DNA of 64,000 nt from Erinaceus europaeus (GCF_950295315.1 NC_080164.1:6681582-6745581); one strand, 5' to 3'; counted from the stretch's first letter, positions 22,245-32,984 are shown. Program-made: numbers and translations. The notes: generated from the sequence alone by a model not told the origin.

Positions 22245-22711
22245 TGCTGGCCTACCATGTGTTGCTGTGCCTCTTCCTGGGTGCATACTCTCTGGGTTGA
22301 AGAGAACTCGACCAGAGCTAGCCCGGGATGCTACTCACTCAGTGACGGGAGGGAGATGACTCAGGAACCAAACACATGGCAGCGGTGAGGCAATGCAATA
22401 TCTTTATTGATCAAAGAGCCAAGGCTTTTAAGGGGCAGAAAGTGGCAAGTCAGAAACGGAAATCACTAGGAAATGGGCGGAGAAAGGCAAAAGGGGCTAG
22501 GAAGGTAGAAACTTCCTTAGCAACTGTTGCGAGGGTTTTAACTGGTAGGATTAATATTACCCTGCAGCAGGGAGGGTCTGGAGGGTAGAAAGAAGTTATA
22601 TCAAAGGAATGGAATGGGTGGGGATCTTTCAGGCAAAGCAATGATTATGTAGATAGGCCATAGTATCAGGAATGCAGGGTGCTTTGTGAGGCTTCTCACA
22701 ATTTCCTGACA
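22245..22711 (-). mobile_element. Solo LTR 4 (ERVK-like), antisense
   Basis: Aligns end to end with LTR 1 (shared CTCTCTGGGTTGAAGAGAAC / AACTCGACCAG, CTTTATTGATCA, TAGCAACTGTTGCGAGGG, TTCCTGACA end). No clean 6-bp duplication is visible: ATGTGT before and GTGTGC after. The borders are therefore approximate, or the flank has changed. Confidence 0.75.
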
Positions 22712-22724
22712 GTGTGCCTCACAA

Positions 22725-23148
22725 CTTAATACCAGAGCTGGGCATATATCCAAAGGGTATGAAAACACTAATTCAAAAAGACATGTGCACACCTATCTTT
22801 ATAGCTGCATTGTTGACAATTGTCAAGGAGTGGAAGCAACCTAAATGCTCCTTAATGGTTGACTGGATAAATCTTCTTTAAAATCCCTAACTGGATGCCC
22901 ATATGACATAGATATTCGTGTGCAAGACAGGATCCCCATCTCCAGAGTTTCCAAGAGTCTGATGGAGTCAGGAGGTAAACAAATCTTTGCAATGCACAAA
23001 AACGGCTTGTGGCAGAACTTGGACTGGAGTTGGTGCATTGCACTAAAGTAAAAGACTCTGAGTTGGGGCAGGGTGTTTAGGTCCTGGAACATGATGGCAG
23101 AGGAGAACCTACTGGGAGCTGAGTTGTTTAGTGGAAAACTGAGAAATG
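22725..23148 (+). mobile_element. L1 3' end, sense, part 1 (split by SINE)
   Basis: CAGAGCTGGGCATATATCCAAAGG, ATAGCTGCATTGTTGAC, AGTGGAAGCAACC and GTTGGTGCATTGCACTAAAGTAAAAGACTC are L1 ORF2 end and 3' UTR words. The middle is rearranged. Confidence 0.75.
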
Positions 23149-23422
23149 AGGGGGGCAGGTGGTAGCTCAGTGGGTTAAGCACACACAGTATGAAGCGCAA
23201 GGATCCCTGTTCCAGCCTCTGGTTCCCCACCTGCTGGGGGGTTGTTTCTCATGTGGTGAAGCAGGTCTACAGGTGTCTGTCCTTTGCTCCCCCCCCCCAT
23301 ATTCTCCTCCCCTCTCAATTTCTCCATGTCCTATCCAATACAAAAATGGAAAAAATTGTCTGCCAGGAGCAGTGGATTCATAGTGGCCAGCACAGAACCC
23401 TGGAAGAAAAAAAAAAAAAAAC
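23149..23422 (+). mobile_element. SINE type A, inside the L1 3' end
   Basis: GGGGGGCAGGTGGTAGCTCAG head, B-box region, CTGCTGGGGGGTTG body, tail module CCAGGAGCAGTGGATTCATAG and poly(A). Repeats AGAAATG at 23142-23148 and 23423-23429. Confidence 0.85.
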
Positions 23423-23491
23423 AGAAATGTTACACATGTACAAACTGCTGTATTTTACCATTAATCCCCCCCACCTCAAAAAAAAAAAAGA
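23423..23491 (+). mobile_element. L1 3' end, part 2
   Basis: AGAAATGTTACACATGTACAAAC and CATTAATCCCCCCACC followed by an A-run complete the L1 terminus interrupted at 23148. Confidence 0.75.
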
Positions 23492-25150
23492 CTGCTTTGG
23501 AAGTATTAATTGCACGTGCAATTGTAGCACCAACAAAGCAATCATAAGACTATGGAATATAACTTGAATTTCCACTTTACTTTGTGAGACCAAATTTGTC
23601 TAGCTTGGAAATGAAATCATCTGAGAATGAAAATAAGAGACTCAGAGAAAAGTACTTTTCCATAAACTTAACACGGACATGCTTTAGTCAGTATAATTTT
23701 ATTTTAAACGGTGGCACAATTTTCTCTTTAGTATTCTAGCACACATTTCTTTTGAAGTGAACATGATTGCTCTCTGTGATAACAGCTGGAAGAAAAACAT
23801 CTTTATCCAGAATCATGGATGGCCCCCAAGCCATTTGATTAGCTAATCTTCAACAATGGAAATTACTTAGGAAAAAGTCAGCCAAGATTAGAGAAGTCTG
23901 CATTGCAAAATGCTTTAAGAGAAAATATACTTGATGATAAATGATGTTGAACATACCAAAAAAATTCAGAGAAGACTTTAACATCTACTTACCTGGTACC
24001 TAGAACTCACAGGTTGACTTTGTTGGTTTGTTTTCTGTTTGTTACTTACCACAGGGGTGATTACTGGTGTCTGCTTTTTTTCTTTTTATTCATTAAATCT
24101 AAAGTAGTAAATTTTTGAAGAAGTAAACCAAGGCCTGAATTTCTCATTTTGCTTAAAGAATCCAAGGGTGGGGGCACAGGAAGATGGAAAGGCAAACTAG
24201 TCACTAGTGATCCCCCAAATTGAAGGGAAGCAGAGAGGAACTGGGGTTCTTTAAAGTTATGTCAAGTCTTATTTAAAAAACACAAAAACTAACACTAAGG
24301 GACCACTCTCCATTAGCGAGGGGACTATTGGTTCTGGGTAGTTGGAAGGTCAAATCATTGAAGTCCACCTAGGAAATAATGGAAAGAGTTAACAACTGGG
24401 GATTAGAAAGCCTTATTGTTTTAGTTACACATCTGCTTCAGCCTCTGTAGCAGGAAAGACTCTTCAGATTTTACGAAGGTATTTTCAAATTCTCACACTT
24501 TAGTATATGATGACCCGCAGATGAACTCTTTACCATTTAACTTAAGTGTGTTACCATAGGATCATGTACATTACAGGAACTGCTTAGCATTTCATGTCGT
24601 AAATTATAATAAAAAATTGTGTTTATTGACACAGACAGTAAACCATTAATTCCCCCAATAAAGCCGAAATTTTTTTTTATGTTGCTTTCACTACCACCGT
24701 TTCCTGCAGGAGACAAACGGCTGTGTATCCTGATAAAACCGCATAGTTTCTGCACAAATACTGTGTTTTCATTGATTTGTAAGTAGTAAGCAAGGAAAGT
24801 AGTTGAGTTTTTCTTTTGCAGTAGATAATTCTGATTACGATCTGAATTCAGTATTGCATGTCTTCTTGTATTTACCAGGTTTTAGTGCCATATTAACAAC
24901 TGCATATTCCATTGAATCAGTATAGCAGAACTATTCATTTTTGTAATAGCAAATGGTCACACTATTTGACTTATTTTATTATTACTGACAAGAACTTCAC
25001 ATATCTATCTGTACATTACTTTTTTCTGGGATTATTTCTTTTGAGAGAGCTTCCTTTGAAATCTGAAAGTGTTTCTATTTCATGCTTTTTGACTTCTGGT
25101 ATTTTCTAGATGTAATTTGACTCTGTCTTTTGGTTTATAGAATTAAATTT
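23492..25150. other. Intron, mostly unique sequence
   Basis: No mobile-element head was recognised over 1.6 kb. The block 24470-24760 has balanced composition and no repeat features, so it is a candidate to compare for non-coding conservation. Confidence 0.5.
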
Positions 25151-25165
25151 AGCCATTGCTATTTC

Positions 25166-25337
25166 TTTTTTTTTTTCCCTTATGTTGTCCTTGTTTTTTA
25201 GTACTATTGTTTTTCTTGGTGTCATCGTTGTTAGATAGGAAGAGAGAAATGGAGAGAGGAGGGGAAGACAGAGAGGGGAGAGAAAGACAGACACCTGCAG
25301 ACCTGCTTAACCTGTTGCGCTACCGCCCAGCTCCCTA
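25166..25337 (-). mobile_element. SINE type A, antisense, internally deleted
   Basis: Exact 15-bp repeats AGCCATTGCTATTTC at 25151-25165 and 25338-25352. The body jumps from CTGCAGACCTGCTT to AACCTGTTGCGCTACCGCCC, so about 90 bp including the B box is missing. Confidence 0.9.
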
Positions 25338-25352
25338 AGCCATTGCTATTTC

Positions 25353-25840
25353 ATCTTTTACTCAGATTCTCTTCTTGCATTGCCAGTTTTCTATCATGTC
25401 CTTTGCCCATTTTTTAAGCAACCTTAATATTTAAAGGACATTTATGTTACTTTTCCCCCATTCTGATACTTGTTCTTTTCCTGGTGTTCTTTGTTTATAA
25501 TTTCTAGGCTTAATTTCCACCTTGCATCACCTATCAAAATTATTATTTAATATTTCTGCTTTTGCTATTCGGTTTAGAAAGTCTATCTAAACCTTTATAA
25601 AGAGGGCACACTGTTTGAGTGTTCACTCTGATATGAATTATCTGGCCATACTTTGTTTTCTTGTGGGTCTAAAGGGTTCCTTAATCGTTGGCATTACTTT
25701 ATGTGTATGCATTTTTCAGTTGATAGTATTTTTCTTTAACAGATCTTCTATTAAATTGCTTGCTTCACATGTTAATGGCTTTGGACAGGTGGAATATATT
25801 ATGATTCTGACTCTTTTTCTCAAGTTGCTATCAAGAGGTG
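25353..25840. other. Intron without recognisable feature
   Basis: T-rich. No repeat head or gene seen. Confidence 0.45.
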
Positions 25841-25859
25841 ACGATGTCACATAAGAAAT

Positions 25860-26012
25860 TTTGCTTCCATATTCTCAGCCTGTCTCTCTCTTTCCCTAGT
25901 GGGGCGGGATGCGGGGAAGTGAGGCTCCAGGACACGTTGGTGGGGTTATCTGCCCAGGGAAGTCCAACTGGCATCATGGTAGCATCTGGAACCTGGTGGC
26001 TATCTACAAAAC
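25860..26012 (-). mobile_element. R-family fragment, antisense
   Basis: CAGCCTGTCTCTCTCTTTCCC, AGGCTCCAGGACACGTTGG, ATCTGGAACCTGGTGGCT: reverse complement of the segment at 26110-26305. Confidence 0.75.
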
Positions 26013-26070
26013 AAAGACCCCTCCCCAACTCTTCATCTGAACTATTCCAGGCTTTAGGTTCATGATTAGT

Positions 26071-26192
26071 CAACAACTTGTTTGGCTTTATATGTTAACT
26101 CTTTTTTTCAGCCACCAGGTTCCAGATGCTACAACAACTTATTTGGCTTTATATGTTAACTCTTTTTTTCAGCCACCAGGTTCCAGATGTTA
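26071..26192 (+). repeat. 61-bp tandem duplication within R
   Basis: CAACTTGTTTGGCTTTATATG at 26074 recurs at 26135 (CAACTTATTTGG...). Both units end CCACCAGGTTCCAGATG. Confidence 0.9.
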
Positions 26193-26520
26193 ACATGATG
26201 CCAACCGACCTTCTCTGGAGAGACAGCCCCACCAATGTGTCCTGGAGCCCCACTTCCACATAGCCCCACCCCATCAGGAAAAGAGAGAGACAGGCTGGGA
26301 GTATGAATCCACCTGGCAACACCCATGTTCAGCAGGGAAGCAATTACAGAAGCCAGACCTTCCACCTTCTGCATCCCACCATGACCTTGGGTCCATACAG
26401 AGGGTTACGGAGGTCTGGTGGTGGGTGTTGTGTGGAGTTATACCCCTCTTCTTCTGTGGTTTCTGTCAGTGTTTCCCTTTTTATAAATAAAAATTGTAAA
26501 TAATAAAAATAAATAAAAAG
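26100..26520 (+). mobile_element. R-family repeat copy, sense
   Basis: CAGCCACCAGGTTCCAGATG, CCACCAATGTGTCCTGGAGCC, CAATTACAGAAGCCAGACC, GGTGGGTGTTGTGTGG, ending TTTATAAATAAAAATTG. Confidence 0.8.
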
Positions 26521-26539
26521 AAATTTTGTTTCCTATTGC

Positions 26540-26756
26540 AGAAGCCAGAACACCCACCTTCTGCACCCCAAAAGGAATTTTGGTCCATACTCCCAGAGAG
26601 GGGAATAAATGTTAGGGGAAGATGACCAGAGGGCTCTGAACTCTAATTGCATTAAGACTCAGAGAGAGGAGAGGAAAACAGAAAGGACATTCACAAGTAA
26701 TAATAGGTGTAGCTGTGACTTAGAAAGATGGGACTGTAGAAAAAATGGGCAAAAAT

Positions 26757-26807
<51 letters not shown>

Positions 26808-26995
26808 TCAGATAAATAGTTATAGAAATAATAGTCAACCCATATCTATGACCTTGGAGAATCACTGCATTCCAGTGGAGGGATCGGGGATGCAAAACTC
26901 TGGTGGTGGGAACGGTATGGAATTACACCTCCTGTTATCTTGTCATTTTGCAAATCAATATTAAATCACTAATAAAAATAATTTTAAAGAATATG
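26540..26995 (+). mobile_element. R-family repeat (second subtype), sense
   Basis: GCAGAAGCCAGAACACCCACC, ATAGTCAACCCATATCTATG, CTCTGGTGGTGGGAACGG, ATTAAATCACTAATAAAAATAA. A TAGA microsatellite interrupts it. Confidence 0.72.
26757..26808 (+). repeat. (TAGA)n microsatellite
   Basis: About 12 perfect ATAG units. Confidence 0.97.
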
Positions 26996-27560
26996 CTTCC
27001 TTGACCTCCTTGTTCTGAAAAGCCTCTCTGATCATATATTAAGTAATTATATGTATCGCTGAATCTATCTCTGGAGTCTCCGTTCTGTTACGCTGATCTA
27101 TAAACCTATTTTTATGCCAGTAAATCCTCCATTTCTTCAAGGAGAGCTCAGATTTCCTCTGCGGAGTCTTTGCTTCTCTAAGCTAAACATCCCCACTTCC
27201 TTCTGTAGCTGCTCTTATGTGGAAGAGCCAAGCCCCGTTAACGCTCTAGGGCTAAAGCAGACCATCTTAAGATCACTGAACAAGCTTTAGGACATCTTCA
27301 CTTGGGAAAAAGTCATGCACAGATCACATGAGCCCCCAGACAAAGGGAGGAGACTGACTGATGAGCCAAAATGGAAATGGCAGTTTTGATCCTGAAGAGC
27401 AGACTGGTGTGCCCTGGGTTAACAGTGATTCTACTATTGGGTTGTCAGAAAAAGTTAGGATGCATTTTTGCAGAGAACAGAAAAAAAAAGTGCATGACTT
27501 TACTGGCAACCCAAACTCCAGTGCTACTTTTTTCTTTTTCTGTTTTACTTTGGGCAGGTA
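26996..27560. other. Intron without recognisable feature
   Basis: The short overlapping frames 27361-27610 show no family. A weak L2-like patch is possible at the start (CTTGACCTCCTTG). Confidence 0.4.
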
Positions 27561-27637
27561 TATTAAACTCTCCTAGCCTTATTCTCCTTAACTATAAAAT
27601 GACGACCTAGTGGCTTCTACTTCATAAAGCACATTGT
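27561..27637 (+). mobile_element. MIR relic fragment
   Basis: CCTAGCCTTATTCTCCTTAACTATAAAATGACGACC follows the MIR 'cctcagtttcctcatctgtaaaatg' core. Short, so low certainty. Confidence 0.35.
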
Positions 27638-27652
27638 AAAGAGAAAGCGCAC

Positions 27653-27933
27653 AAGGGAGTGGGGCTGTAGCGCAGCAGGTTAAGCGCAGGTGGCACAAAG
27701 CACAAGGACCGGCATAAGGATCCCGGTTCAAACCCCGGGTCCCCACCTGCAGGGGAGTCGCTTCACAGGCGGTGAAGCAGGTCTGCAGGTGTCTTTCTCT
27801 CCTCCTCTCTGTCTTCCCCTCCTCTCTCCATTCCTCTCCGTCCTATCCAACAACGACAACAACAATAATAACTACAACAATAAAACAACAAGGGCAACAA
27901 AAGGGAATAAATAAATAAAATAAAATAAAATAA
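27653..27933 (+). mobile_element. SINE type A, full length, young-looking
   Basis: GGGAGTGGGGCTGTAGCGCAGCAG head, GGTTCAAACCCC B box, complete body and (AAATA)n end. Exact 15-bp repeats AAAGAGAAAGCGCAC at 27638-27652 and 27934-27948. Confidence 0.93.
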
Positions 27934-27948
27934 AAAGAGAAAGCGCAC

Positions 27949-28250
27949 TGGGGCCGGGTGGTGGCTCACCCATTAGAGTGCACACCGTACCCTGTGTGAG
28001 GATCTGAGTTCAAGTCTCTGGTCTTCCCCTGCAGGGAGGAAGCTTCATGAATGGTTGAGCAGTGCTGCAGGTGTCTCCTTCTATATCTGTCTCTCCCCCT
28101 TTCTCTTCTCTTTTATATCTTTCTCTCACCCTCTATCTAGAAAAAATAAAAGTAGCCAGGAATTGTTTGAGTTGTGCAGGCAACAAGCCTTAGCCATAAC
28201 CCTGGTTGCAAAAAAAAAAAGAAAAGAAAAAGAAAGAAAGAAAGAAAGAA
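27949..28250 (+). mobile_element. SINE type B, inserted beside the previous SINE
   Basis: GGGGCCGGGTGGTGGCTCACC head, GAGTTCAAGTCTC B box, GGGAGGAAGCTTCATGAATGG body, tail module and (GAAA)n. It is followed by AAGAAAGTGCAT, a third, slightly changed copy of the target. Confidence 0.85.
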
Positions 28251-28346
28251 AAGAAAGTGCATAATGTACAAACCCAAAAAGTAAGTATTTGACAGTCAAA
28301 GCTATGATTATTATTGCTAAATTACCTGTGATAAAGACTCTCAAGT

Positions 28347-28472
28347 TCAGGGAACCAGGCGGTGACACACCTGATTAAGTGTACATAGTAATAAGCACAA
28401 GAGCCCGTACAGGGAACTGGGGGTTCAAGCCCCCAGCTCCCCACCTGCTGGAGGGTTGTTTCACAAGTGGCA

Positions 28473-28500
<28 letters not shown>
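28347..28500 (+). mobile_element. SINE head and body, left part of a composite
   Basis: GGGAACCAGGCGGTGACACACC head, GGGGGTTCAAGCCCC B box, CTGGAGGGTTGTTTCACAAGTGG, then a (TC)n run. Confidence 0.75.
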
Positions 28501-28518
<18 letters not shown>

Positions 28519-28536
28519 TATCTCTGTCTCTGTCTC

Positions 28537-28662
28537 TCTCCTACCAGAGCATTGATCAGCTCTGGCTTGTGGTGGTTGGGGAGGGGTGTTGAACCTGGGA
28601 CTTTGGAGCCTCAGGCATGGCAGTCTCTTTGCATGACCATTATGTTATCCACTTTATGTGTG
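28537..28662 (-). mobile_element. SINE type C fragment, antisense, centre of the composite
   Basis: CAGAGCATTGATCAGCTCTGGC, GTTGAACCTGGGACTTTGG, CCTCAGGCATGGCAGTC, GACCATTATGTTATCCAC. Confidence 0.8.
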
Positions 28663-28669
28663 TTTTTTC

Positions 28670-28775
28670 TCTTGGTTCTATCTAGTAAAATGGAAAAAAT
28701 GGCCTCCACGAGCAGTGGGTTTATAGTGCTGGCACCAAGCCCCAGCAATAACCCTGGAGGAAAAAAGACTTACTA
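28670..28775 (+). mobile_element. SINE type A tail module, right part of the composite
   Basis: TCTATCTAGTAAAATGG, ATGGCCTCCACGAGCAGTGGG, CCCCAGCAATAACCCTGGAGG and an A-run continue the SINE that began at 28347. Confidence 0.75.
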
Positions 28776-29195
28776 TTTCATCTAATATTTTTGAGGTAGT
28801 TATTAGCATACAGTTTAAAGTTGGATGAATGAGGCAAGATAGATACAGTAACTTCCCTGAAGACAGAAGAGAAGTGCCGGGGTGGAGAATCTTACCTCAC
28901 GAGCCATACCTACTCCCATGGGCCACGTTCTTTTCTACAGAGGATGTCTCTGCACAGCATAAGGTAAAGTCCTTAATAACTGGCTCCTTGGTTTCCTCAG
29001 TAATTTCACAGGCAAAGCCCAAAATTCTTAGGTAAAGGTAAAACATGAGATGGTACCTAACTACATGAGGGTCTTGAAATTTCTTCCTGGTGACAATAAG
29101 AAAGGGCAAGGTCAGGCTCATGGGAAGGAGAAGCTTTAGTCTTCACCTGCAAGTTAACTGAGATAGGAACATATCCCTTCTAAGTCTTTTTTTTT
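28776..29195. other. Intron without recognisable feature
   Basis: A weak MIR-like patch near 28830-28900 (GATACAGTAACTTCCC). No gene seen. Confidence 0.4.
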
Positions 29196-29204
29196 CTCTG
29201 AATT

Positions 29205-29494
29205 TTTTTAAATTTTATTTATTTATTTATTTTAAATATCTATTTATTCCCTTTTGTTGCTCTTGTTTTATTGTTGTAGTTATTATTGTTGTTGTTATTA
29301 TGTCGTTGTTGGATAGGATAGAGAGAAATGGAGAGAGGAAGGGAAGACAGAGAGGGAGAGAGAAAGACAGACACCTGCCTGTGAAGCGACTCCCCTGCAG
29401 GTGGAGAGCTGGGGGCCTGAACCAGGATCCTTACACTGGTCCCTGCGCTTGGTGCCACCTGTGCTTAATCCACCGCGCTACTGCCTAGCTCCCA
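29205..29494 (-). mobile_element. SINE type A, antisense, full length
   Basis: TATTTATTTATTTATTTTAAA, CCCTTTTGTTGCTCTTG, TTGGATAGGATAG, CCTGCAGGTGGAGAGCTGGGGG, ending CGCGCTACTGCCTAGCTCCC. Confidence 0.9.
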
Positions 29495-30270
29495 ACATAG
29501 CCCTACAAACTAAGTATGATTCAACACTCTGCTCTGAGTAGGAATGGCAGGGTGGGGGAGGTGGGGGCAGGAGCAGTTGTCATCCCCGTAGGGCGCCAGG
29601 GGAAGTGACATTTCCTCTCCTTCAGCACATGTTACCTGTGTTCTCACAAGGCCCTAGGCCTGGAGGGAGGAGGATGGAAGACGCCACGTTAGCAGCCTGT
29701 GCACACAACTGCCAAGTGAAATAGAACCGGAGGTCTAATTTTAGCCCTCCCAGCCTTGGCATTGTCCCTTTCAGCCAAGATATATTTTTCACAATAAAGT
29801 GCTTTGTTCCAGGCATACTGGAGACTTCACAAAGCCAGGCAAGGACAGGGTGAGCATAATTCAGAACTGGCAGCACATCAAAGACAGGAGCCTCCTCCCT
29901 GGCTGCCAGAGAGGTCAGCACTCCCCCTGCAACCTTTGGAAAATCCGCCTTTTTTCATCCACCTTCCAACCAACACTGCAGGAAGGAGCACTTGGCTGAT
30001 TGCTCTTCCTCCATTTTTCTCCACAAGCTCAGGGTTGGCTACTTATCGACAGGTGTCTTTGTTCTGTCATGCCTGGGATTTGCAGTTTCCTCTCTACTCG
30101 TCCCTGTTTTGCAGTCCTCTTCTTCCATTTTATGTGAGTCATGTTTGCTCTCCAGGTATGTCCTGAAAGTGCATCCAATAAAGAGCCAGAAACAACTTTA
30201 CAAGATGCAAACTGCCTTTGTCATTGGTTCCGTATAGAGATCTGGTGGACTGAGTGTGGCAGAAATATCC
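29495..30270. other. Intron, mostly unique
   Basis: Overlapping frames 29622-30338 on both strands have no family resemblance and no splice-site structure. Confidence 0.45.
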
Positions 30271-30274
30271 ATAG

Positions 30275-30375
30275 AACTTTTAGTGATGAGAAAACTGAAA
30301 CTCAGAGAAGCTGGACTTTGGCTAAGATCACCTGGTGAAACTGGTAATTTGTTAGTGTGGGGACAGAAGCTGACT
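30275..30375 (-). mobile_element. MIR relic, antisense
   Basis: GATGAGAAAACTGAAACTCAGAGAAGC, GGCTAAGATCACCTGG and GTGGGGACAGAAGC follow the reverse complement of the MIR core. Confidence 0.55.
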
Positions 30376-30566
30376 GGCATGCCTTAGGGAAAGGCGTGGG
30401 TCCTTGGACCTGTCAAAACACAGAAAACCCGCAGGGGTCTTTGAGAAAGCCCTAGGAACATTTCCAGAAAATATCAGCTAGTTTTGTGACCAACAGTTAG
30501 TTCCACACTGAGGTTTCAGAATGCTGAACTTTGCCTTCAACCAAACCATCTATTTCTTGGGAAAGG

Positions 30567-30685
30567 AAGGTAGGTTATGCATAGTGGTTATGCAAATAGA
30601 CTCATGCCTAAGACTCTGAAGTCCCGGGTTGAATCCTGCATATTACCATAAGCCAGAGCTAAGCAGTGCTCCTGTAAAAACAGAA
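30567..30685 (+). mobile_element. SINE type C, 3' truncated
   Basis: GGTTATGCATAGTGGTTATGC head, GAAGTCCCGGGTTGAATCC B box, CATAAGCCAGAGCTAAGCAGTGCTCC. Confidence 0.8.
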
Positions 30686-30955
30686 AACCAAACAAACCAA
30701 CAAGAACCAGAAAGGGGCTGAGAGGGTTGATCAAAGATGCTAGTATTTCCAAAGAGCCATTTTGGATCTTTCCTGTTGGTTCTTTCTCAACTTCACTGGA
30801 TAACTGTAGACTTGGTCTTGGGCAACTCGGGTGATGAATGATTCATAGGACTATCTCCTGCTGTGTTTAGATTTGAATATCAGTCATAATAATGAATACT
30901 AGATAGCATTAGCATTTCAAAAAGTCTTTCCTAGTTTATATGTCATCTAAACACT
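30686..30955. other. Intron without recognisable feature
   Basis: Nothing recognised. Confidence 0.4.
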
Positions 30956-30959
30956 GTGA

Positions 30960-31065
30960 TAACATACAAATGTTAACTCTCTATGAATCACCAGTCTCAC
31001 AGAAGGTAGAACTGAAGCTCAGAAAGTTTTTATGAAGGATCAAGAACTGAGTCCCAGGGATCTAC
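30960..31065 (-). mobile_element. MIR relic, antisense
   Basis: CAGAAGGTAGAACTGAAGCTCAGAAAG and GAACTGAGTCCCAGGGATC: reverse complement MIR core, diverged. Confidence 0.45.
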
Positions 31066-31295
31066 CCCCTCAACTCTCTCTCTCTCTCTCTCTTTTTCTC
31101 TGTCTGTCTTGTTCTCCCTCCCTCCCTATCATGGCTTCTTCAGTGTGCTGAATTTGGAGAAAAGGTAATAGATTTGAGGTTCTCCCAAGCTTTTTATTCA
31201 TATTCATTACCTCACCTAGAACATGATGGATGTCAGAACTACAAGGAAACCCTGAAATACTGCTATGAATTAACAACCTTTAAAGGGCGTAGTTG

Positions 31296-31627
31296 GCTTT
31301 TTTTTTTTCTTCCAGGGTTACTGCTGGGACTCGGTATTACTGGAGCTTGATGCCTGCACTACGAATCCACTGCCTCTGAAGGCCATTTTTTCCCATTTTG
31401 TTACCCTTGTTATTGTTGCCACTGATGTTGGATAGGACAGAGAGAAATGGAGAGAGGAGGGGAGATAGAGAGGGGGAGAGAAAGATAGACACCTGCAGAC
31501 CTGCTTCACCGCTTGTGAAGCGACCCCCCTGCTGGTGGGGAACTGTGGGCTGGAACCGGGATCCTTTCACTGGTCCTTGCTCTTTGCATCATGTGTGCTT
31601 AACCCACTGCGCTACCACCGAGCCTCT
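31296..31627 (-). mobile_element. SINE type A, antisense, with full tail module
   Basis: Poly-T, CCAGGGTTACTGCTGGGACTC tail module, TTGGATAGGACAG, GA body, CTGGTGGGGAACTG, ending CACTGCGCTACCACCGAGCC. Flanks AAAGGGCGTAG / TAAGGGCATAG. Confidence 0.9.
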
Positions 31628-32479
31628 AAGGGCATAGTTTTCATTGCAAACACTGGGATTCCTGAAACTTGATTGTTTTGTGAGTAAAGGGCATTTTGTT
31701 GTTGTTGTAATTACCTGTGGACACTGTCTGATATGATGTTGAAGTGACTGTATAAATGTCTGTACAGATTAATGTGATTATTTCCTTGAGATAAATTTGA
31801 AGGACTAACTGGTAACTATTTTGACCCAGTTTTCCAGCCCCTAGGAAAGTTTTGCGGCTGTTCCAAATCTTCTCCTTATCTTTCCCCTCCACTCCACTCT
31901 CCTCCCCTCCCCTCCCCTCCTCTGTGTCACCCTCCCTTAACACTTTGCCGGTTTTCCCTGAAGGCACTTCATCTCTGAGCTCTGCTTCCTAGGTTCTCTC
32001 TTATCCCTCCTCTGATGAGCCTTAACTCCTTGGTGGCTGGGATCACTTGGTAATTGATTTGGCGACACTTTCTGAGCACCCCAGCAGTGGTAGCTCTGAA
32101 GCAGTTGCTGAGGTGAAGTAGCTTATCTGTTTGCCCTTGAGAACACTCTGTTGGGTCTAGTGAGATGGCAGACGTACCTATGACAGCTGGTATGCAGATG
32201 GCATCGTGTACCGGACAATGGTGTGCACAGCCACAGTGGTGAGCTAGAGAGGAAGACAAAGAGTGGAGTCACTGCAGACCAAGGGCCGCCTCTATGTGTG
32301 GAAACATGAATTGGAATTCACTGGAGATTCAAATGGAGCCTGTGGGAATGCAGATGGCTACGGTATTGGGAAATGATGGCAGAGGCAGGGGGTGCCGAGG
32401 AAGAGAGGTTGTGAGTGGGAGGCTAGGACTGTCCAGGCAACTGGGTCTTGACAGCCAGGCTGAGTGAGAGCTGCACTCA
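31628..32479. other. Intron without recognisable gene
   Basis: A minus-strand frame at 31969-32259 (97 codons) has no family I recognise and no splice support. CCCCTCC repeats lie near 31895-31920. Confidence 0.4.
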
Positions 32480-32587
32480 GAGTAAGGTGAATGGAAAGTC
32501 TCTGAAGAGATAGGTGAAGAAGCAGTGACGTGATTGGGTTTTCTATTTTAGAAGGCCATTTTGGCTATAGCATGGCAGGTGGTTCTA
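32480..32587 (-). mobile_element. Ancient repeat (L2-like region), part 1, split by LTR 5
   Basis: GTGACGTGATTGGGTTTTC and AGAAGGCCATTTTGGCTATAGC resemble a widely shared old mammalian repeat ('...gtgacatgatctgac...aaggatcactctggctgc...'). It resumes at 32985. Confidence 0.4.
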
Positions 32588-32984
32588 TGCCGGGCTAGCT
32601 TCGTGGGCGGGAGACAGACGACCAGGGACTCATGGCTGAGCTGGGAACACACTTCAGTCTTTATTGATGAGCGGGGATGCAGTGCAATCAATCTAATCTC
32701 TCTTCATTAGAAAATCCTGTCCTTTATATCTCCTGAGGCGGAAGTGTCAGGTCGGAAGAGGAAGTACGTAGGATAGGGAGTGGGGAGAAGGAAAAAGGGC
32801 TCGCTTGGAAGTATCAAGCTTGCATCTACCCAGTGGGGATTAAACCAATGCCCTGTAGGTAGGGCAGGTCTCAGGTAAAGCAGTGATTATGTAAATAGAC
32901 CACAGCATTAAGCAATGCAAGTGAACCTAACGTGATGATCAAAACAGAAGGGGTCTTAGAAGCAGAATTAGAAGCAGACCAACA
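32588..32984 (-). mobile_element. Solo LTR 5 (ERVK-like), antisense
   Basis: 397 bp. Minus-strand start TGTTGGTCTGC, end GCTAGCCCGGCA (short U5). Flanks GTTCTA (32582-32587) and GTTCTC (32985-32990) match at 5 of 6. Antisense poly(A) signal CTTTATTG near 32661. Confidence 0.85.

Noticed and set aside
22239..22717. 6-bp target duplication for LTR 4
   Set aside because: ATGTGT and GTGTGC overlap only partly at the ends inferred by alignment with LTR 1. I do not claim a duplication.
31969..32259. 97-codon minus-strand frame that at first looked like a processed ribosomal-protein relic
   Set aside because: No match to any ribosomal protein order I know, no poly(A) tail and no target duplication.
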